A stretch of 34,218 bases of DNA from JBOFFC01 sp051648405. Lineage in GTDB: Bacteria; Planctomycetota; Planctomycetia; Pirellulales; Lacipirellulaceae. The DNA lies in the NCBI GenBank assembly GCA_051648405.1, contig JBOFFC010000044.1:1-34218 (forward strand). Reading direction: 5' to 3'. The first letter of the stretch is position 1. Every line of letters begins with the position of its first letter. Under the pieces are notes generated by a model. It had not been told where the DNA came from and searched no databases. It saw only the letters and a program-made list of their open reading frames with translations. The translations under genes were made by a program, and so were the position numbers. Shown piece by piece: positions 15,401-25,022 of this stretch.

Positions 15401-15671
15401 GATCGAGGGGGCGGGCCCCGACCCGGGCGAGCGGCTGGAGTGGATCTCGCGGCGCGTGCTCGCCCGCCCGCTGCTGGCGGACGAGTCGGCGCCGGTCCTG
15501 GCGATGGTCACGCGGCTCACGAAGCACTATAGCGAGCACCCCGACGACGCCGAGAAGCTCGCCGCGGTCGGCGAGGCCCCGCGTGCCGCCGGGGCGCCCG
15601 CCGGCGACGTCGCCGCCTGGACCCTCGCCGCGAGCACCGTGATGAACCTCGACGAAGCGCTCAACAAGTAA
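12489..15671 (+). CDS. Planctomycete cytochrome-c/DUF1549/LamG/DUF1553 protein
   Basis: A 1060-residue exported protein of a family greatly expanded in planctomycetes. After a signal segment (WVATVAVLAAWGFGG), the PSCyt1 domain has YNRDVRPILMDACISCHGPD, with the c-type haem motif CISCH at about 56-60. PSCyt2/DUF1549 (about 155-360) includes DAFVAARLEAEGLAPA and a second CxxCH in GCAVCHDHKFDP. A LamG/concanavalin-like insert follows (about 440-640, with PFSVSIWLKAPP and WAHVVVTYDGS). PSD1/DUF1553 (about 735-1010) has NRLGLAEWLVRPEHPLTARV and ends with RERTNTPMQALVTLNDPQF. Members are thought to act in the periplasm, paired with DUF1501 proteins, possibly in polysaccharide breakdown, but the reaction is unknown. 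The start may be ATG 12489 or GTG 12486. The DUF1501 gene follows after 36 bases and is surely co-transcribed. Confidence 0.92.
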   Translation: MANVDPNESGRRGRLWVATVAVLAAWGFGGPSVASEAQSEPGVAYNRDVRPILMDACISCHGPDSASRQADLRLDQREGAVERGAITPGDPSASEMIRRVLSTDESEVMPPPETKKKLTPEQIATLEKWVAQGAEYQPHWSFIPPTRPTPPTPSNEWWGKNAIDAFVAARLEAEGLAPATEADRTTLVRRVTLDLTGLPPTPDEVDAFLGDTRPDAYERLVDRLLASPRWGEHRGRYWLDVARYGDTHGIHIDNYREIWPYRDWVIAAFNKNMPFDEFTRKNLAGDLLPGATLDDKIGSGFNRCNITTSEGGAIDAEYIVLYARDRTETTSVAWMGLTAGCAVCHDHKFDPLSQKEFYELSAFFNNTTQAAMDGNVKDTPPVLVVHSPADDVRADELETLTRVAEEQQTATREATRAPYQAGTDGPTPEQVATCEPATPVFVAPLDEGVADVRVTVRGEARTTKLGKAGWTDGPFGRRAVSVDGGAAIEVADAGDFDGETPFSVSIWLKAPPYAEGGAAVARMGDTGWDLWWDQGRLAAHLINKWPSNALKVISTNRMPRDKWAHVVVTYDGSRKAAGLKLYFNGTPLEVIVEADTLTESAKSDAPLMVGSRKGASAVKGLQLADLRLYDRALSPAEVSAARRAVLTTALALTVDKRTAQENDAIIDWWLALKDPAYAKRAERLVAQRAEQEAIRLRSAVTHVMHEREGPAKAAVLNRGEYDQPLEEVTAATPAMLPPMAGDAPRNRLGLAEWLVRPEHPLTARVTVNRYWQELFGVGLVATTGDFGVTGDLPSHPELLDWLAVEFRESGWDVKRFFRLVVTSETYRQSAAATAEKVGRDPENRLLSRGPRRRLDAEMVRDQALASSGLLVEKLGGPSVKPYQPEGIWEAVTMPGSDTYKYERDRGEALYRRSMYTFWKRSAPPAMLETFNAPSRESCVVQRERTNTPMQALVTLNDPQFVEAARVLAEKAIEGAGPDPGERLEWISRRVLARPLLADESAPVLAMVTRLTKHYSEHPDDAEKLAAVGEAPRAAGAPAGDVAAWTLAASTVMNLDEALNK

Positions 15672-15707
15672 CCCCCCTCAGCTTCCCTTCGTGAGGCGAT
15701 CCCCGCC

Positions 15708-17165
15708 ATGTTCGGCGACGCTAACCCCGACCAGCGGCTCCGCGACGCGGTGAGCCGGCGGCACTTCCTGGCGACCGGCGGGCACCTGCTGGGAGCGGCC
15801 GCCCTGGGGTCGCTCGGCCGCAGCGCGATGGCGTCGAGCGCCCCCTCGGGGCTGAGCCTCACGCACCACACGCCGAAGGCCAAGAACGTCATCTACCTGC
15901 ACATGGTCGGCGGCCCCTCGCAGGTCGACCTGTGGGACCACAAGCCGGGCATGAAGGAGTGGTACGACAAGGACCTCCCCGAGAGCGTCCGCCAAGGCCA
16001 GCGCCTGACGACGATGACCAGCGGCCAGGACCGCTTCCCGATCGCCCCCAGCAAGTACAAGTTCGAGCCGTGCGGCGGTTCCGGGCTGATGGTCAGCGAC
16101 CTGCTCCCCTGGACGCGCAAGTGCGTTGATGACCTGACGATCGTCCGCAGCATGCACACCGAGGCGATCAACCACGAGCCGGCGATCACCCTGATGCAGA
16201 CCGGCAACCAGGTGGCGGGGCGCCCCTGCCTGGGGTCGTGGGCCTCGTACGGCCTGGGCTCGCTGAACGACGACCTGCCGACGTTCGTCGTCCTCGTCGC
16301 GCGGCCGAGCAACACCGAGCAAGTCCAGGCGATCTCGGGCAAGTTGTGGACCAGCGGGTTCCTCCCCGGCAAGCACGCCGGGGTGAGCTTCCGCTCGGCC
16401 GGCGACCCGATCCTGTTCCTCAACGACCCCCCCGGCGTCTCGCGCGACGTCCGCCGCCAGATGCTCGACACGGTCCGCGCACTGAACGAGCAGACGCACC
16501 AGGCGATTGGCGACCCCAACACGGCGACACGCATCCAGCAGTACGAGCTCGCCTACCGGATGCAGGCGAGCGTCCCCGACCTGACGAACCTGGCGACCGA
16601 GTCCGAGTCCACGTTCCAGCTCTACGGCGAAGCGGCCCGCCAGTCGGGGACCTTCGCCAACACGGCGCTGATGGCGCGGCGGATGGTCGAGCGCGGCGTC
16701 CGCTTCGTGCAGGTCTACCACAACAACTGGGACACCCACGGGAACGTCTCGGGCCGCCTCCCCGACCAGGCCAAGGACGTCGATCAGGCGTGCTACGGGC
16801 TGATCCAGGACCTCAAGGCCCGCGGCATGCTCGACGAGACGCTCGTCGTCTGGGGGGGGGAGTTCGGCCGCACCATCTATTCGCAGGGGGGCCTGACGAT
16901 CGACAACTACGGCCGCGACCACCACCCGCGCTGCTTCACGATGTGGATGGCCGGCGGCGGCATGAAGCCGGGGGTCGTGTACGGCGAGACCGACGACTTC
17001 AGCTACAACATCGTCAAGGACCCGGTCCACATTCGCGACTTCCACGCCACCGTGCTGCACCTGCTGGGCTTCGACCACGAACGCTTCGTGTACAAGCACC
17101 AGGGGCTCGACCAGAAGCTAACCGGCGTCCTTCCGGCGAAGGTGATTGGGGCGCTGCTGGCATAG
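15708..17165 (+). CDS. DUF1501 protein, Tat-exported
   Basis: A 485-residue protein with a twin-arginine signal: VSRRHFLATGGHLLGAAALG near residues 15-35. The body fits DUF1501, which has an alkaline-phosphatase/sulfatase-like fold: HMVGGPSQVDLWDHKPGMKE near 65-84, VRSMHTEAINHEPA (about 147), FVQVYHNNWDTHGN (about 330-345), and near the C-terminus VVWGGEFGRTIYSQGG (about 382) and YGRDHHPRCFTMWMAGGGMK (about 403-422). The Asp/His-rich motifs look metal-binding. Family members almost always follow a DUF1549/DUF1553 gene, as here, and are thought to form a functional pair with it in the periplasm. Substrate and chemistry are unproven. It has full family length and no sign of decay. A large palindrome lies beyond the stop and probably ends transcription. 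Confidence 0.92.
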   Translation: MFGDANPDQRLRDAVSRRHFLATGGHLLGAAALGSLGRSAMASSAPSGLSLTHHTPKAKNVIYLHMVGGPSQVDLWDHKPGMKEWYDKDLPESVRQGQRLTTMTSGQDRFPIAPSKYKFEPCGGSGLMVSDLLPWTRKCVDDLTIVRSMHTEAINHEPAITLMQTGNQVAGRPCLGSWASYGLGSLNDDLPTFVVLVARPSNTEQVQAISGKLWTSGFLPGKHAGVSFRSAGDPILFLNDPPGVSRDVRRQMLDTVRALNEQTHQAIGDPNTATRIQQYELAYRMQASVPDLTNLATESESTFQLYGEAARQSGTFANTALMARRMVERGVRFVQVYHNNWDTHGNVSGRLPDQAKDVDQACYGLIQDLKARGMLDETLVVWGGEFGRTIYSQGGLTIDNYGRDHHPRCFTMWMAGGGMKPGVVYGETDDFSYNIVKDPVHIRDFHATVLHLLGFDHERFVYKHQGLDQKLTGVLPAKVIGALLA

Positions 17166-17195
17166 CTCGGCGAGAGCGCGGCGCTCGACCCAACC

Positions 17196-17283
17196 CCTGA
17201 GCCGGGGGCGCAAGCCCCCGGAGCGCCGCGCGGGCCGGCGTCGCAAGCGGGTTTGCTCCGGGGGCTTGCACCCCCGGCTCAGG
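17196..17283. repeat. Large inverted repeat with two hairpin arms
   Basis: The arms 17196-17224 and 17255-17283 (29 nt each) are complementary with one mismatch. Each arm folds on its own too: the left is CCGGGGGC-gcaa-GCCCCCGG, an 8-bp stem closed by a GCAA (GNRA-type) loop, and the right is CCGGGGG-cttgca-CCCCCGG. The unit can thus form either one long stem or a clover-leaf of small stems. It lies between the DUF1501 stop and the TetR promoter and would be a strong terminator-like barrier, though there is no U-tract. It may be one copy of a dispersed genomic repeat. Confidence 0.8.
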
Positions 17284-17305
17284 TGCCGCGTTTCCCCGAG
17301 TGCGT

Positions 17306-17333
17306 TTGAGACTGGCCGGTCTTGCGGTACGAT
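17306..17333 (+). promoter_or_regulatory. Candidate promoter of the TetR-DevBCA operon
   Basis: TTGAGA (17306-17311), a 16-bp spacer, TACGAT (17328-17333). Initiation would fall near 17340, directly in the palindrome at 17338-17357. The leader to the GTG at 17399 is about 58 bases. Confidence 0.55.
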
Positions 17334-17337
17334 GGAG

Positions 17338-17357
17338 CCGACCGTCCAGACGGTCGG
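17338..17357. promoter_or_regulatory. TetR-type operator palindrome
   Basis: CCGACCGTC-ca-GACGGTCGG, perfect 9-bp arms around a 2-bp centre. The arm contains ACCGACCG-like sequence common in operators of TetR-family regulators. It overlaps the expected transcription start and lies about 40 bases before the regulator gene, so autorepression by steric block is the natural reading. Confidence 0.65.
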
Positions 17358-17398
17358 TTTTCGGCCGTATCCCCTCCGCCCATTGCCCACTCCTCTCC

Positions 17399-18028
17399 GT
17401 GACGGATAAACGCGACCAAATCTGCGAGGCCACGGTCCGGATCGTCGCCCGTGCGGGGTTTGCCGCCGTGACGATCGACGGCGTCGCCCGCGAGGCGGGC
17501 CTGTCGAAGGGGGGGGTCCTGCACCACTTCCCCACGAAGGACGAGCTACTGGTCGGCGCCACCCGCTACTTCGGCGAAAAGGCCGAGCGGATGCTCACGC
17601 AGCGCGTGGCCGACGACCCCCGCCCGCGGCGCCGCTGGGCGCGGGCGTTCGTCGATTGCGTGTTCCCCGACAAGGCGGACCCTTCCGCGGGGTGGGAGCC
17701 GTTCCCCGTCGAGGTGATCGAGGGGTTCATGAACGCCAACCTCGCCGCGGTCGCCAACGGCGCGAGCGCCGCCGAGCCGCTGCGCGAGCTCGGTCAGCGG
17801 CTCCAAACGCGGCTACTGGCCGACGGCGACGGGCTCGACCAGCTCCTCGTGTGGCTCGCCGTGGATGGTGTGCTGATGTGGGAGATGCTCGGCCTGGTCG
17901 AGCGTAGCGACCCGCTCTACACGCAGATCGGCGAGGCGCTCCGCCGCCGCGTGAACGAGATGCCCGCGCAGGCCGAGGAGTCGGCGACGCCGGTACGCCG
18001 CGCGACGAAGAAGGGCGTCACGCCATGA
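17399..18028 (+). CDS. TetR/AcrR-family transcriptional regulator
   Basis: A 209-residue regulator starting at GTG 17399. The N-terminal helix-turn-helix is typical: DQICEATVRIVARAGFAAVT, then IDGVAREAGLSKGGVLHHFP and TKDELLVGATRYF (residues about 5-60). The rest is an all-helical ligand-binding domain of normal family length. The frame continues upstream to 17300, but that part lies on top of the promoter and operator, so the GTG is preferred; there is no Shine-Dalgarno. A perfect palindrome at 17338-17357 is the probable operator. The gene overlaps the membrane-fusion gene by 4 bases (ATGA), so the regulator is the first gene of the exporter operon and likely senses a molecule related to the exported one. 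Confidence 0.9.
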   Translation: MTDKRDQICEATVRIVARAGFAAVTIDGVAREAGLSKGGVLHHFPTKDELLVGATRYFGEKAERMLTQRVADDPRPRRRWARAFVDCVFPDKADPSAGWEPFPVEVIEGFMNANLAAVANGASAAEPLRELGQRLQTRLLADGDGLDQLLVWLAVDGVLMWEMLGLVERSDPLYTQIGEALRRRVNEMPAQAEESATPVRRATKKGVTP

Positions 18029-19086
18029 GCCGACGGCTGATGAACGCGCTGGCGCTGGTGGTGGCGGTGCTTGCGATAGCCTGCGTACGCTGCACACGCG
18101 CCGAGGACCCACCGAGCCGCGATCCGGCCGCGGCCGAGCGGCGTGTCGGGGCGCTCGGCAGGCTCGAGCCCGCCGGGACCGTTCTGACAATCGCCGCCCC
18201 CTCCGGGAGCGAGTCGAGCGTCGTCGAGTCGCTCGAAGTGGTCGAAGGGGAAGACGTGCGGCGCGGCCAGGTGCTGGCCCGCTTCGACACCTACGCCCGC
18301 CGCCAGGCGGCGCTGGCCGAAGCGGCGGCGCAAGTCGCATCGGCCGAGGCCGAGCTGGCGCGCGTCGAGGCGGGGGCCAAGCCCGACGAGTTGGCGGCGC
18401 AACGGGCGCAGGTTGCGCTGCTCGCCCGCGACATCCGTCACGCCGCGCTCGAACGCGAACGCGTGAAATCGCTCGTCGAGCGCGACGCCGCGACGACCGA
18501 GGAACTCGAGCTGAAACAATGGGAGCTCGACCGAGCGGAAATCGAGCACGCCCGCGCGAAGAGCCTGCTGGCTGCACTCGCCGAGGTGCGCGCGGTCGAC
18601 GTTGCGGTGGCGCGGGCCTCGGTCGAGGTCTCGGGGGCGGCGGTTCGACGCGCCGAGGCCGACCTCGCGGCGTCGCGGGTGGTGGCGCCCGTCGATGGCC
18701 GCGTGCTCCGGCTGCGCACTCGCACCGGCGAGCGGGTCGACGCCGAGGGGCTCCTCGAGCTCGGGGACGTCACCGCGATGCACGCCGTTGCCGAGGTCTA
18801 CGAAGGGGACCTGCCGCGTGTCCGCGTCGGCCAGCGCGCCCGGGTCGTGCTCGACTCGACGCGTGAAGCGCTCGCCGGCGTGGTGGTCGCGGTCGGGCAC
18901 GTCGTCGCCCGCAAGGGGGTGCTCAGCAACGACCCGGTGAGCGACACCGACGCCCGCGTCGTGGAGGTCCGCGTGAAGCTCGATCGCGCCGACAGCGCAC
19001 GCGTCGAGCGGCTCGCGAACGCCCGTGTGGAAGTCTTGATTGGCGACGTCGAGAGCGCTCCGGCCACTCCCCCGGGGGCGCGCTGA
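18025..19086 (+). CDS. devB: DevB/HlyD-like membrane-fusion protein
   Basis: A 353-residue periplasmic adaptor of a tripartite ABC exporter. An N-terminal signal/anchor (MNALALVVAVLAIACVRCTR) is followed by a first lipoyl half (RVGALGRLEPAGTVLTIAAP, then VVEGEDVRRGQVLARFDT, about 40-92). A long coiled-coil hairpin covers about 93-215, and the second lipoyl half is ASRVVAPVDGRVLRL with RTRTGERVDAEGLLELGD (about 220-250). A beta-barrel domain (LPRVRVGQRARVVLDS) ends the protein. It would bridge the inner-membrane permease DevC to an outer-membrane channel. The DevB label is based on the company of DevC and DevA genes; alone it would be called HlyD-like. No TolC homologue is in the window. It overlaps the TetR gene and is 26 bases ahead of the permease gene. 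Confidence 0.85.
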   Translation: MSRRLMNALALVVAVLAIACVRCTRAEDPPSRDPAAAERRVGALGRLEPAGTVLTIAAPSGSESSVVESLEVVEGEDVRRGQVLARFDTYARRQAALAEAAAQVASAEAELARVEAGAKPDELAAQRAQVALLARDIRHAALERERVKSLVERDAATTEELELKQWELDRAEIEHARAKSLLAALAEVRAVDVAVARASVEVSGAAVRRAEADLAASRVVAPVDGRVLRLRTRTGERVDAEGLLELGDVTAMHAVAEVYEGDLPRVRVGQRARVVLDSTREALAGVVVAVGHVVARKGVLSNDPVSDTDARVVEVRVKLDRADSARVERLANARVEVLIGDVESAPATPPGAR

Positions 19087-19112
19087 GCCACCACCGGCCA
19101 CGCGGGTTTCGG

Positions 19113-20267
19113 ATGCTCAATAGCTTTGGCGTCGCCTGGCGGCAACTCAGCCACAACCGCGTGAAGCTCGCGGTCGCGTGCGCCGGCGTCGTGGTCGCCG
19201 TGATGCTGATGCTCGTGCAACTAGGCATCCGCCAGGGAGCGCTCGACAGCAGCGTCGCGCTGACGCGGCGGATCACGGCGGACCTGGTTGTCGCCAGCCC
19301 GCGGACGAAGACAATCTTCCAGCCGTCGCCGTTTCCGCGGCGGCTGCTGCGCCGCATGACCGCCGACCCCGACGTCGCCGACGTGGTAGAGACCTACATC
19401 GCGCAGGCGCGATTCCGGAACCCCTGGGACCACGTCGAGTTCCCGATCACCGTCTACGGCCTCGTCACCCGCCGACCGATGATCGAACTCCCGGGGATCG
19501 ACCGTTACCTCGACGCGCTCGACCTCGCCGATCACGTCGTGTTCGACGGCCTGAGCCGACAGACGTACGGGCCGGTGGTCGCTCACCTGCACGAAGTCGG
19601 CTCGGTCGTGACCGAAGTGAACTACCGCCGGGTCGATGTTGTGGGGATGATCGAGGTCGGAGTCTCGTTCAACACCGACGGGAATCTCTACATGTCGCAG
19701 GCCAACTTCTTGCGACTGCTCCCGGAACGCAACCCGGGCGCGATCGACCTGGGGCTCGTGCGGCTTAAAGCGGGCCGCGACGCGGACGTCGTCCGCAAAC
19801 GGATCGCGCCGTTGCTCGGGCACGAGGCGACCATCCACACCCGTGACGAGCTCATCGCGTCCGAGGTGCGTTACATGCGCGAGACGGCGCCGCTCGACTT
19901 TATTTTCGGGTTGGGCGCAGCGATTGGGTTCTTCATCGGCTTCGTCGTGGTGTACCAGATCCTCTACACGGAAGTGGTCAACCACCTCCCGCACTACGCG
20001 ACGCTCAAGGCCGTGGGATTCGCCGATTCGTACCTCTTCAAGCTCGTGCTCAGCCAGGCCGCTGTGTTGTCGGTGCTCGGCTACGTCCCCGGGTTCCTGC
20101 TCGCGCTGGGGGTCTACCGGGTTGCGACGGTGGCGATCCAGATGCAGTTCTCGATGACGTGGCAGCGCGCCGTCGGGGTCTTCGCGCTGACCCTGCTGAT
20201 GTGCGGCCTGTCGGGCGCCATCGCCCTGCGAAAGGCCCGCACGGCCGACCCGGCGGACGTGTTCTGA
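19113..20267 (+). CDS. devC: DevC-type ABC exporter permease
   Basis: A 384-residue permease of the MacB/FtsX topology. One N-terminal membrane segment (LAVACAGVVVAVMLMLVQLG, about 18-38) is followed by a large periplasmic domain (about 50-260). Three membrane segments come near the C-terminus: IFGLGAAIGFFIGFVVVYQI (about 265-285), a segment at AAVLSVLGYVPGFLLALGVY (about 313-332), and RAVGVFALTLLMCGLSGAIA (about 352-371). The ending RKARTADPADVF is typical of DevC, where the last residues match the nucleotide-binding partner. DevC/DevA/DevB transporters export glycolipids in heterocyst-forming cyanobacteria; homologues in planctomycetes have unknown cargo. Length is the normal one. The stop overlaps the ATG of the ATPase gene (TGATG). 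Confidence 0.88.
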   Translation: MLNSFGVAWRQLSHNRVKLAVACAGVVVAVMLMLVQLGIRQGALDSSVALTRRITADLVVASPRTKTIFQPSPFPRRLLRRMTADPDVADVVETYIAQARFRNPWDHVEFPITVYGLVTRRPMIELPGIDRYLDALDLADHVVFDGLSRQTYGPVVAHLHEVGSVVTEVNYRRVDVVGMIEVGVSFNTDGNLYMSQANFLRLLPERNPGAIDLGLVRLKAGRDADVVRKRIAPLLGHEATIHTRDELIASEVRYMRETAPLDFIFGLGAAIGFFIGFVVVYQILYTEVVNHLPHYATLKAVGFADSYLFKLVLSQAAVLSVLGYVPGFLLALGVYRVATVAIQMQFSMTWQRAVGVFALTLLMCGLSGAIALRKARTADPADVF

Positions 20268-21025
20268 TGGACCACGACCCCCCACATCCAACCGCGGCGA
20301 CCGGCCGACCCGAGACCCCAAATCCCGAGGCCGCAACCGATGCGGCGCGCGCGCCGGTGATCGACGCCCGCCGACTCGGATTCTGGTTCGGCGCGGGGGA
20401 CCTCCGGAAGCAGATCCTGTTCGACGTCTCCCTGCGAGTGGCCGCGGGCGAGATCGTTTTGCTCCAGGGCCCCAGCGGCAGCGGCAAGACCACGCTGCTC
20501 ACGCTGCTGGGGGCGTTGCGACGCGTGCAGGAGGGGGAGCTCTGGGTGCTCGGCCGCGCGCTGCACAAGGCCCGCACCGCCGACACGCTCGCGACGCGGC
20601 GCGACATCGGCTTCATCTTCCAGCAGCACAACTTGCTGCCGTTCCTCACGGCGAGGCAGAACGTCGAGCTGATGTTCTCGCTACGACCGTCGATCGCGTC
20701 GGTCGAAGCGCGACGCCGGGCCGCCGAGTTGCTCACCGCGGTCGGCCTCGGCGAGCGGCTCGACTACCTCCCGGGCCGGATTTCTGGGGGCCAAAAGCAG
20801 CGTGTCGCGGTGGCGCGGGCCCTCGCGCTCAGGCCGCGACTGATCCTGGCCGACGAACCGACCGCGGCGCTCGACAGCCACTCGGGCCGGGAGGTTGTGA
20901 ACCTCCTGCAGAAACTCGCCCGCGAGAACGACTGCGCGATCCTGATGGTCACGCACGACACGCGTGTGCTCGACATCGCCGACCGGGTCGTCACGATGGA
21001 AGACGGGCGCATCGACGAGGCGTGA
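20267..21025 (+). CDS. devA: DevA-type ABC exporter ATPase
   Basis: A 252-residue ATPase of the MacB/LolD/DevA group that powers the exporter. Motifs in order: Walker A GPSGSGKTT (about 70), Q-loop FIFQQHNLLPFLTARQN (about 118-134), signature ISGGQKQRVAVARALA (about 173), Walker B LILADEPTAALDS (about 193), and switch histidine in MVTHDTRVLDIADRV (about 227). The first about 30 residues are Pro/Thr/Ala-rich and not part of the fold. The start is ATG 20267, overlapping the stop of devC. It is the last gene of the operon; the next gene has its own candidate promoter. All catalytic residues are present, so the transporter should be active. Confidence 0.92.
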   Translation: MDHDPPHPTAATGRPETPNPEAATDAARAPVIDARRLGFWFGAGDLRKQILFDVSLRVAAGEIVLLQGPSGSGKTTLLTLLGALRRVQEGELWVLGRALHKARTADTLATRRDIGFIFQQHNLLPFLTARQNVELMFSLRPSIASVEARRRAAELLTAVGLGERLDYLPGRISGGQKQRVAVARALALRPRLILADEPTAALDSHSGREVVNLLQKLARENDCAILMVTHDTRVLDIADRVVTMEDGRIDEA

Positions 21026-21349
21026 ACCACCGCCGCGCCACCGCGGCGAATCGTCGCTGCGCGCGCCGCGCCAAGCCCGCCACAGCCGGACCCTGCGCGG
21101 CGATCGACCCGGTCCGAAGCCGCTGCAAGGCGTAGTGCGAGGGGGGCGGCTCGCCGTCGGCCCAGTTGGCGAGCGGCGACTCTCGGGGCACAAACCGTCG
21201 AAGCCCGAGTTGACCCTTGTGAGAAGCCGTGCCAGACTCCGCCCATGGGCGTTCGCTCGGGCCGCCCCCGGCGCCGATTGCCGCGGCTCGAAGCGAGCCC
21301 CGCGACGGTCGGCCCCCTCCTCAACAACCCATTGCTGGACCACCCGCCG
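21026..21349. other. Intergenic region and leader of the pyrophosphatase gene
   Basis: About 320 bases. The first 170 are GC-rich, with a modest hairpin at 21030-21045 (cgccgcg/cgcggcg) that could end the DevBCA transcript. A candidate promoter for the pyrophosphatase lies at 21210-21238. No other gene is supported. Confidence 0.5.
21210..21238 (+). promoter_or_regulatory. Candidate promoter for the membrane pyrophosphatase
   Basis: TTGACC (21210-21215), a 17-bp spacer, CAGACT (21233-21238). Initiation would fall near 21245, where an in-frame ATG exists. A transcript starting there either is leaderless or, more likely, uses the ATG at 21350 after a leader of about 105 bases. Confidence 0.35.
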
Positions 21350-23770
<2,421 letters not shown>

Positions 23771-23772
23771 CC

Positions 23773-23791
23773 CCGGCGCCAGCATCGCCGG
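23773..23791. terminator. Short hairpin after the pyrophosphatase gene
   Basis: CCGGCG-ccagcat-CGCCGG, a perfect 6-bp stem beginning right after the stop codon. There is no T-run, so it is a weak intrinsic terminator at best. Confidence 0.3.
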
Positions 23792-23801
23792 CAAACCGTG
23801 G

Positions 23802-23831
23802 TTGCCTGAGGTCGCGGGAAGCGGCTATAGT
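23802..23831 (+). promoter_or_regulatory. Candidate promoter of the GT9/dioxygenase unit
   Basis: TTGCCT (23802-23807), an 18-bp spacer, TATAGT (23826-23831). The -10 is one of the best in the window. The leader to the ATG at 23886 would be about 48 bases. Confidence 0.5.
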
Positions 23832-23885
23832 CCCGCGCACCGCCGACGGTTGCGGTGACGAACACCCTTAGAGAACGGGCCAAGG

Positions 23886-24986
23886 ATGGCGCGAACGTTC
23901 CAACCCGTTGATCCCGCTCGCCCACGCGTGTTGATCGCGCGAATGAGCGCGATCGGCGACACGATCCTCACGACCCCGGTTGCGTGCCGCCTCCGAGAGC
24001 GCTTCCCGAAGGCCTTCATCGCCTGGGCCGTCGAGGAGAAGTCGGCCCAGTTCGTGAAGGGGCACCCGGCGATCGACGAGGTCGTCGTGCTGCCACGCGG
24101 CTGGTTCGTCTCGCCCCCGAAGGTGCTGGCGCTCTCGAAGCGGCTGCGGGGGATGACGTTCGACGCCGCCATCGACTGTCAGAGCATCACCAAGACCGCG
24201 CTCGCCTGCTACGCGTCGGGGGCCCCGCTGCGCGTCGGGTGCAAGGGGAAGTACGGCGCAGAACTGAGCCCGTGGCTCAACAACCGCCTGGTCCGGCCGC
24301 GGACGCGGCACCTCACCGATCGCTCGCTCGAGTTGCTCGCTCCGCTGGGGATTCCTCACGCCGAGGGGAGCGCGGTTGGCTGGCGGCTGCCGCGCGACGT
24401 CGCCGCCGAGCGTCGCGTCGAGTCTTGGGTCGCGTCGCGGCTCGGCTCGGGAGCGGTCGGCGCCGGGTACGCCGTTGTGAACCCCGGCGCGACGTGGGAC
24501 TCGAAGCTGTGGGACATGGAGCGCTTCGGCGCCGTAGCCGCGCGGCTCGGGGAGCGGCGCGGCCTCCGCTCGTTGGTCGTGTGGGGGGGCGCTCGCGAGC
24601 GGGCGTGGGCCGACCGGATTGCGGCCGCGAGCGGCGGCTGGGCGACCGTCGCCGAGCCGACCTCGTTGTCCGAGCTGGCCGCACTACTTCGCCAGGCGCG
24701 GCTGATGCTGAGCGCTGACACGGGGCCCTTGCACCTCGCCGTCGCCGTCGGCGCGCCGACGGTCGGCCTCTACGGCGCGACGAACCCCGAAGACTGCGGG
24801 CCCTACGGCGAACCGCACGCGGCGGTGATCAAGCTCCGCCACGAAGGGGGCCGACGCGAACGGCGCAACGCCAATAATCGGGCCATGTTGCAGATTTCGA
24901 CCGACGACGCCTGGCAGGCCTGCGAGACGGTCCTCTGCCGCACGGCGAGCCGCTTCCCCGCTCAACCGCGCCTGATGGCGTCGTAA
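23886..24986 (+). CDS. Glycosyltransferase family 9 (heptosyltransferase-like)
   Basis: A 366-residue cytoplasmic or membrane-associated enzyme of the ADP-heptose:LPS heptosyltransferase family. The N-terminal Rossmann half starts RVLIARMSAIGDTILTTPVA (about 14-33) with the family's I-G-D-x-[IV]-x-x-TP motif. The C-terminal nucleotide-sugar half has YAVVNPGATWDSKLWDMERF (about 197-216), then RLMLSADTGPLHLAVAVGAP and TVGLYGATNPEDCGPYG (about 273-309), the conserved D-[TS]-GPxH segment that binds the sugar nucleotide. It would transfer heptose or another sugar to a lipid A core or related glycan. The last about 50 residues are basic and poorly conserved. The dioxygenase-like gene follows after 36 bases, so the two are likely one operon. 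Confidence 0.88.
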   Translation: MARTFQPVDPARPRVLIARMSAIGDTILTTPVACRLRERFPKAFIAWAVEEKSAQFVKGHPAIDEVVVLPRGWFVSPPKVLALSKRLRGMTFDAAIDCQSITKTALACYASGAPLRVGCKGKYGAELSPWLNNRLVRPRTRHLTDRSLELLAPLGIPHAEGSAVGWRLPRDVAAERRVESWVASRLGSGAVGAGYAVVNPGATWDSKLWDMERFGAVAARLGERRGLRSLVVWGGARERAWADRIAAASGGWATVAEPTSLSELAALLRQARLMLSADTGPLHLAVAVGAPTVGLYGATNPEDCGPYGEPHAAVIKLRHEGGRRERRNANNRAMLQISTDDAWQACETVLCRTASRFPAQPRLMAS

Positions 24987-25022
24987 CCCGCTCGGCGCCC
25001 ACCCCCTGAAAGGACGCACGCG

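Noticed and set aside
11964..15539. A very long open frame on the minus strand (about 1190 codons)
   Set aside because: It lies opposite the cytochrome/DUF1549/DUF1553 gene, has Arg/Val/Gly-rich shadow composition and no domain; stops are rare in this frame because of high G+C.
21245..21349. ATG 21245 as the start of the pyrophosphatase
   Set aside because: It gives an Arg-rich leader without homology-like features and coincides with the expected transcription start; kept only as an alternative.
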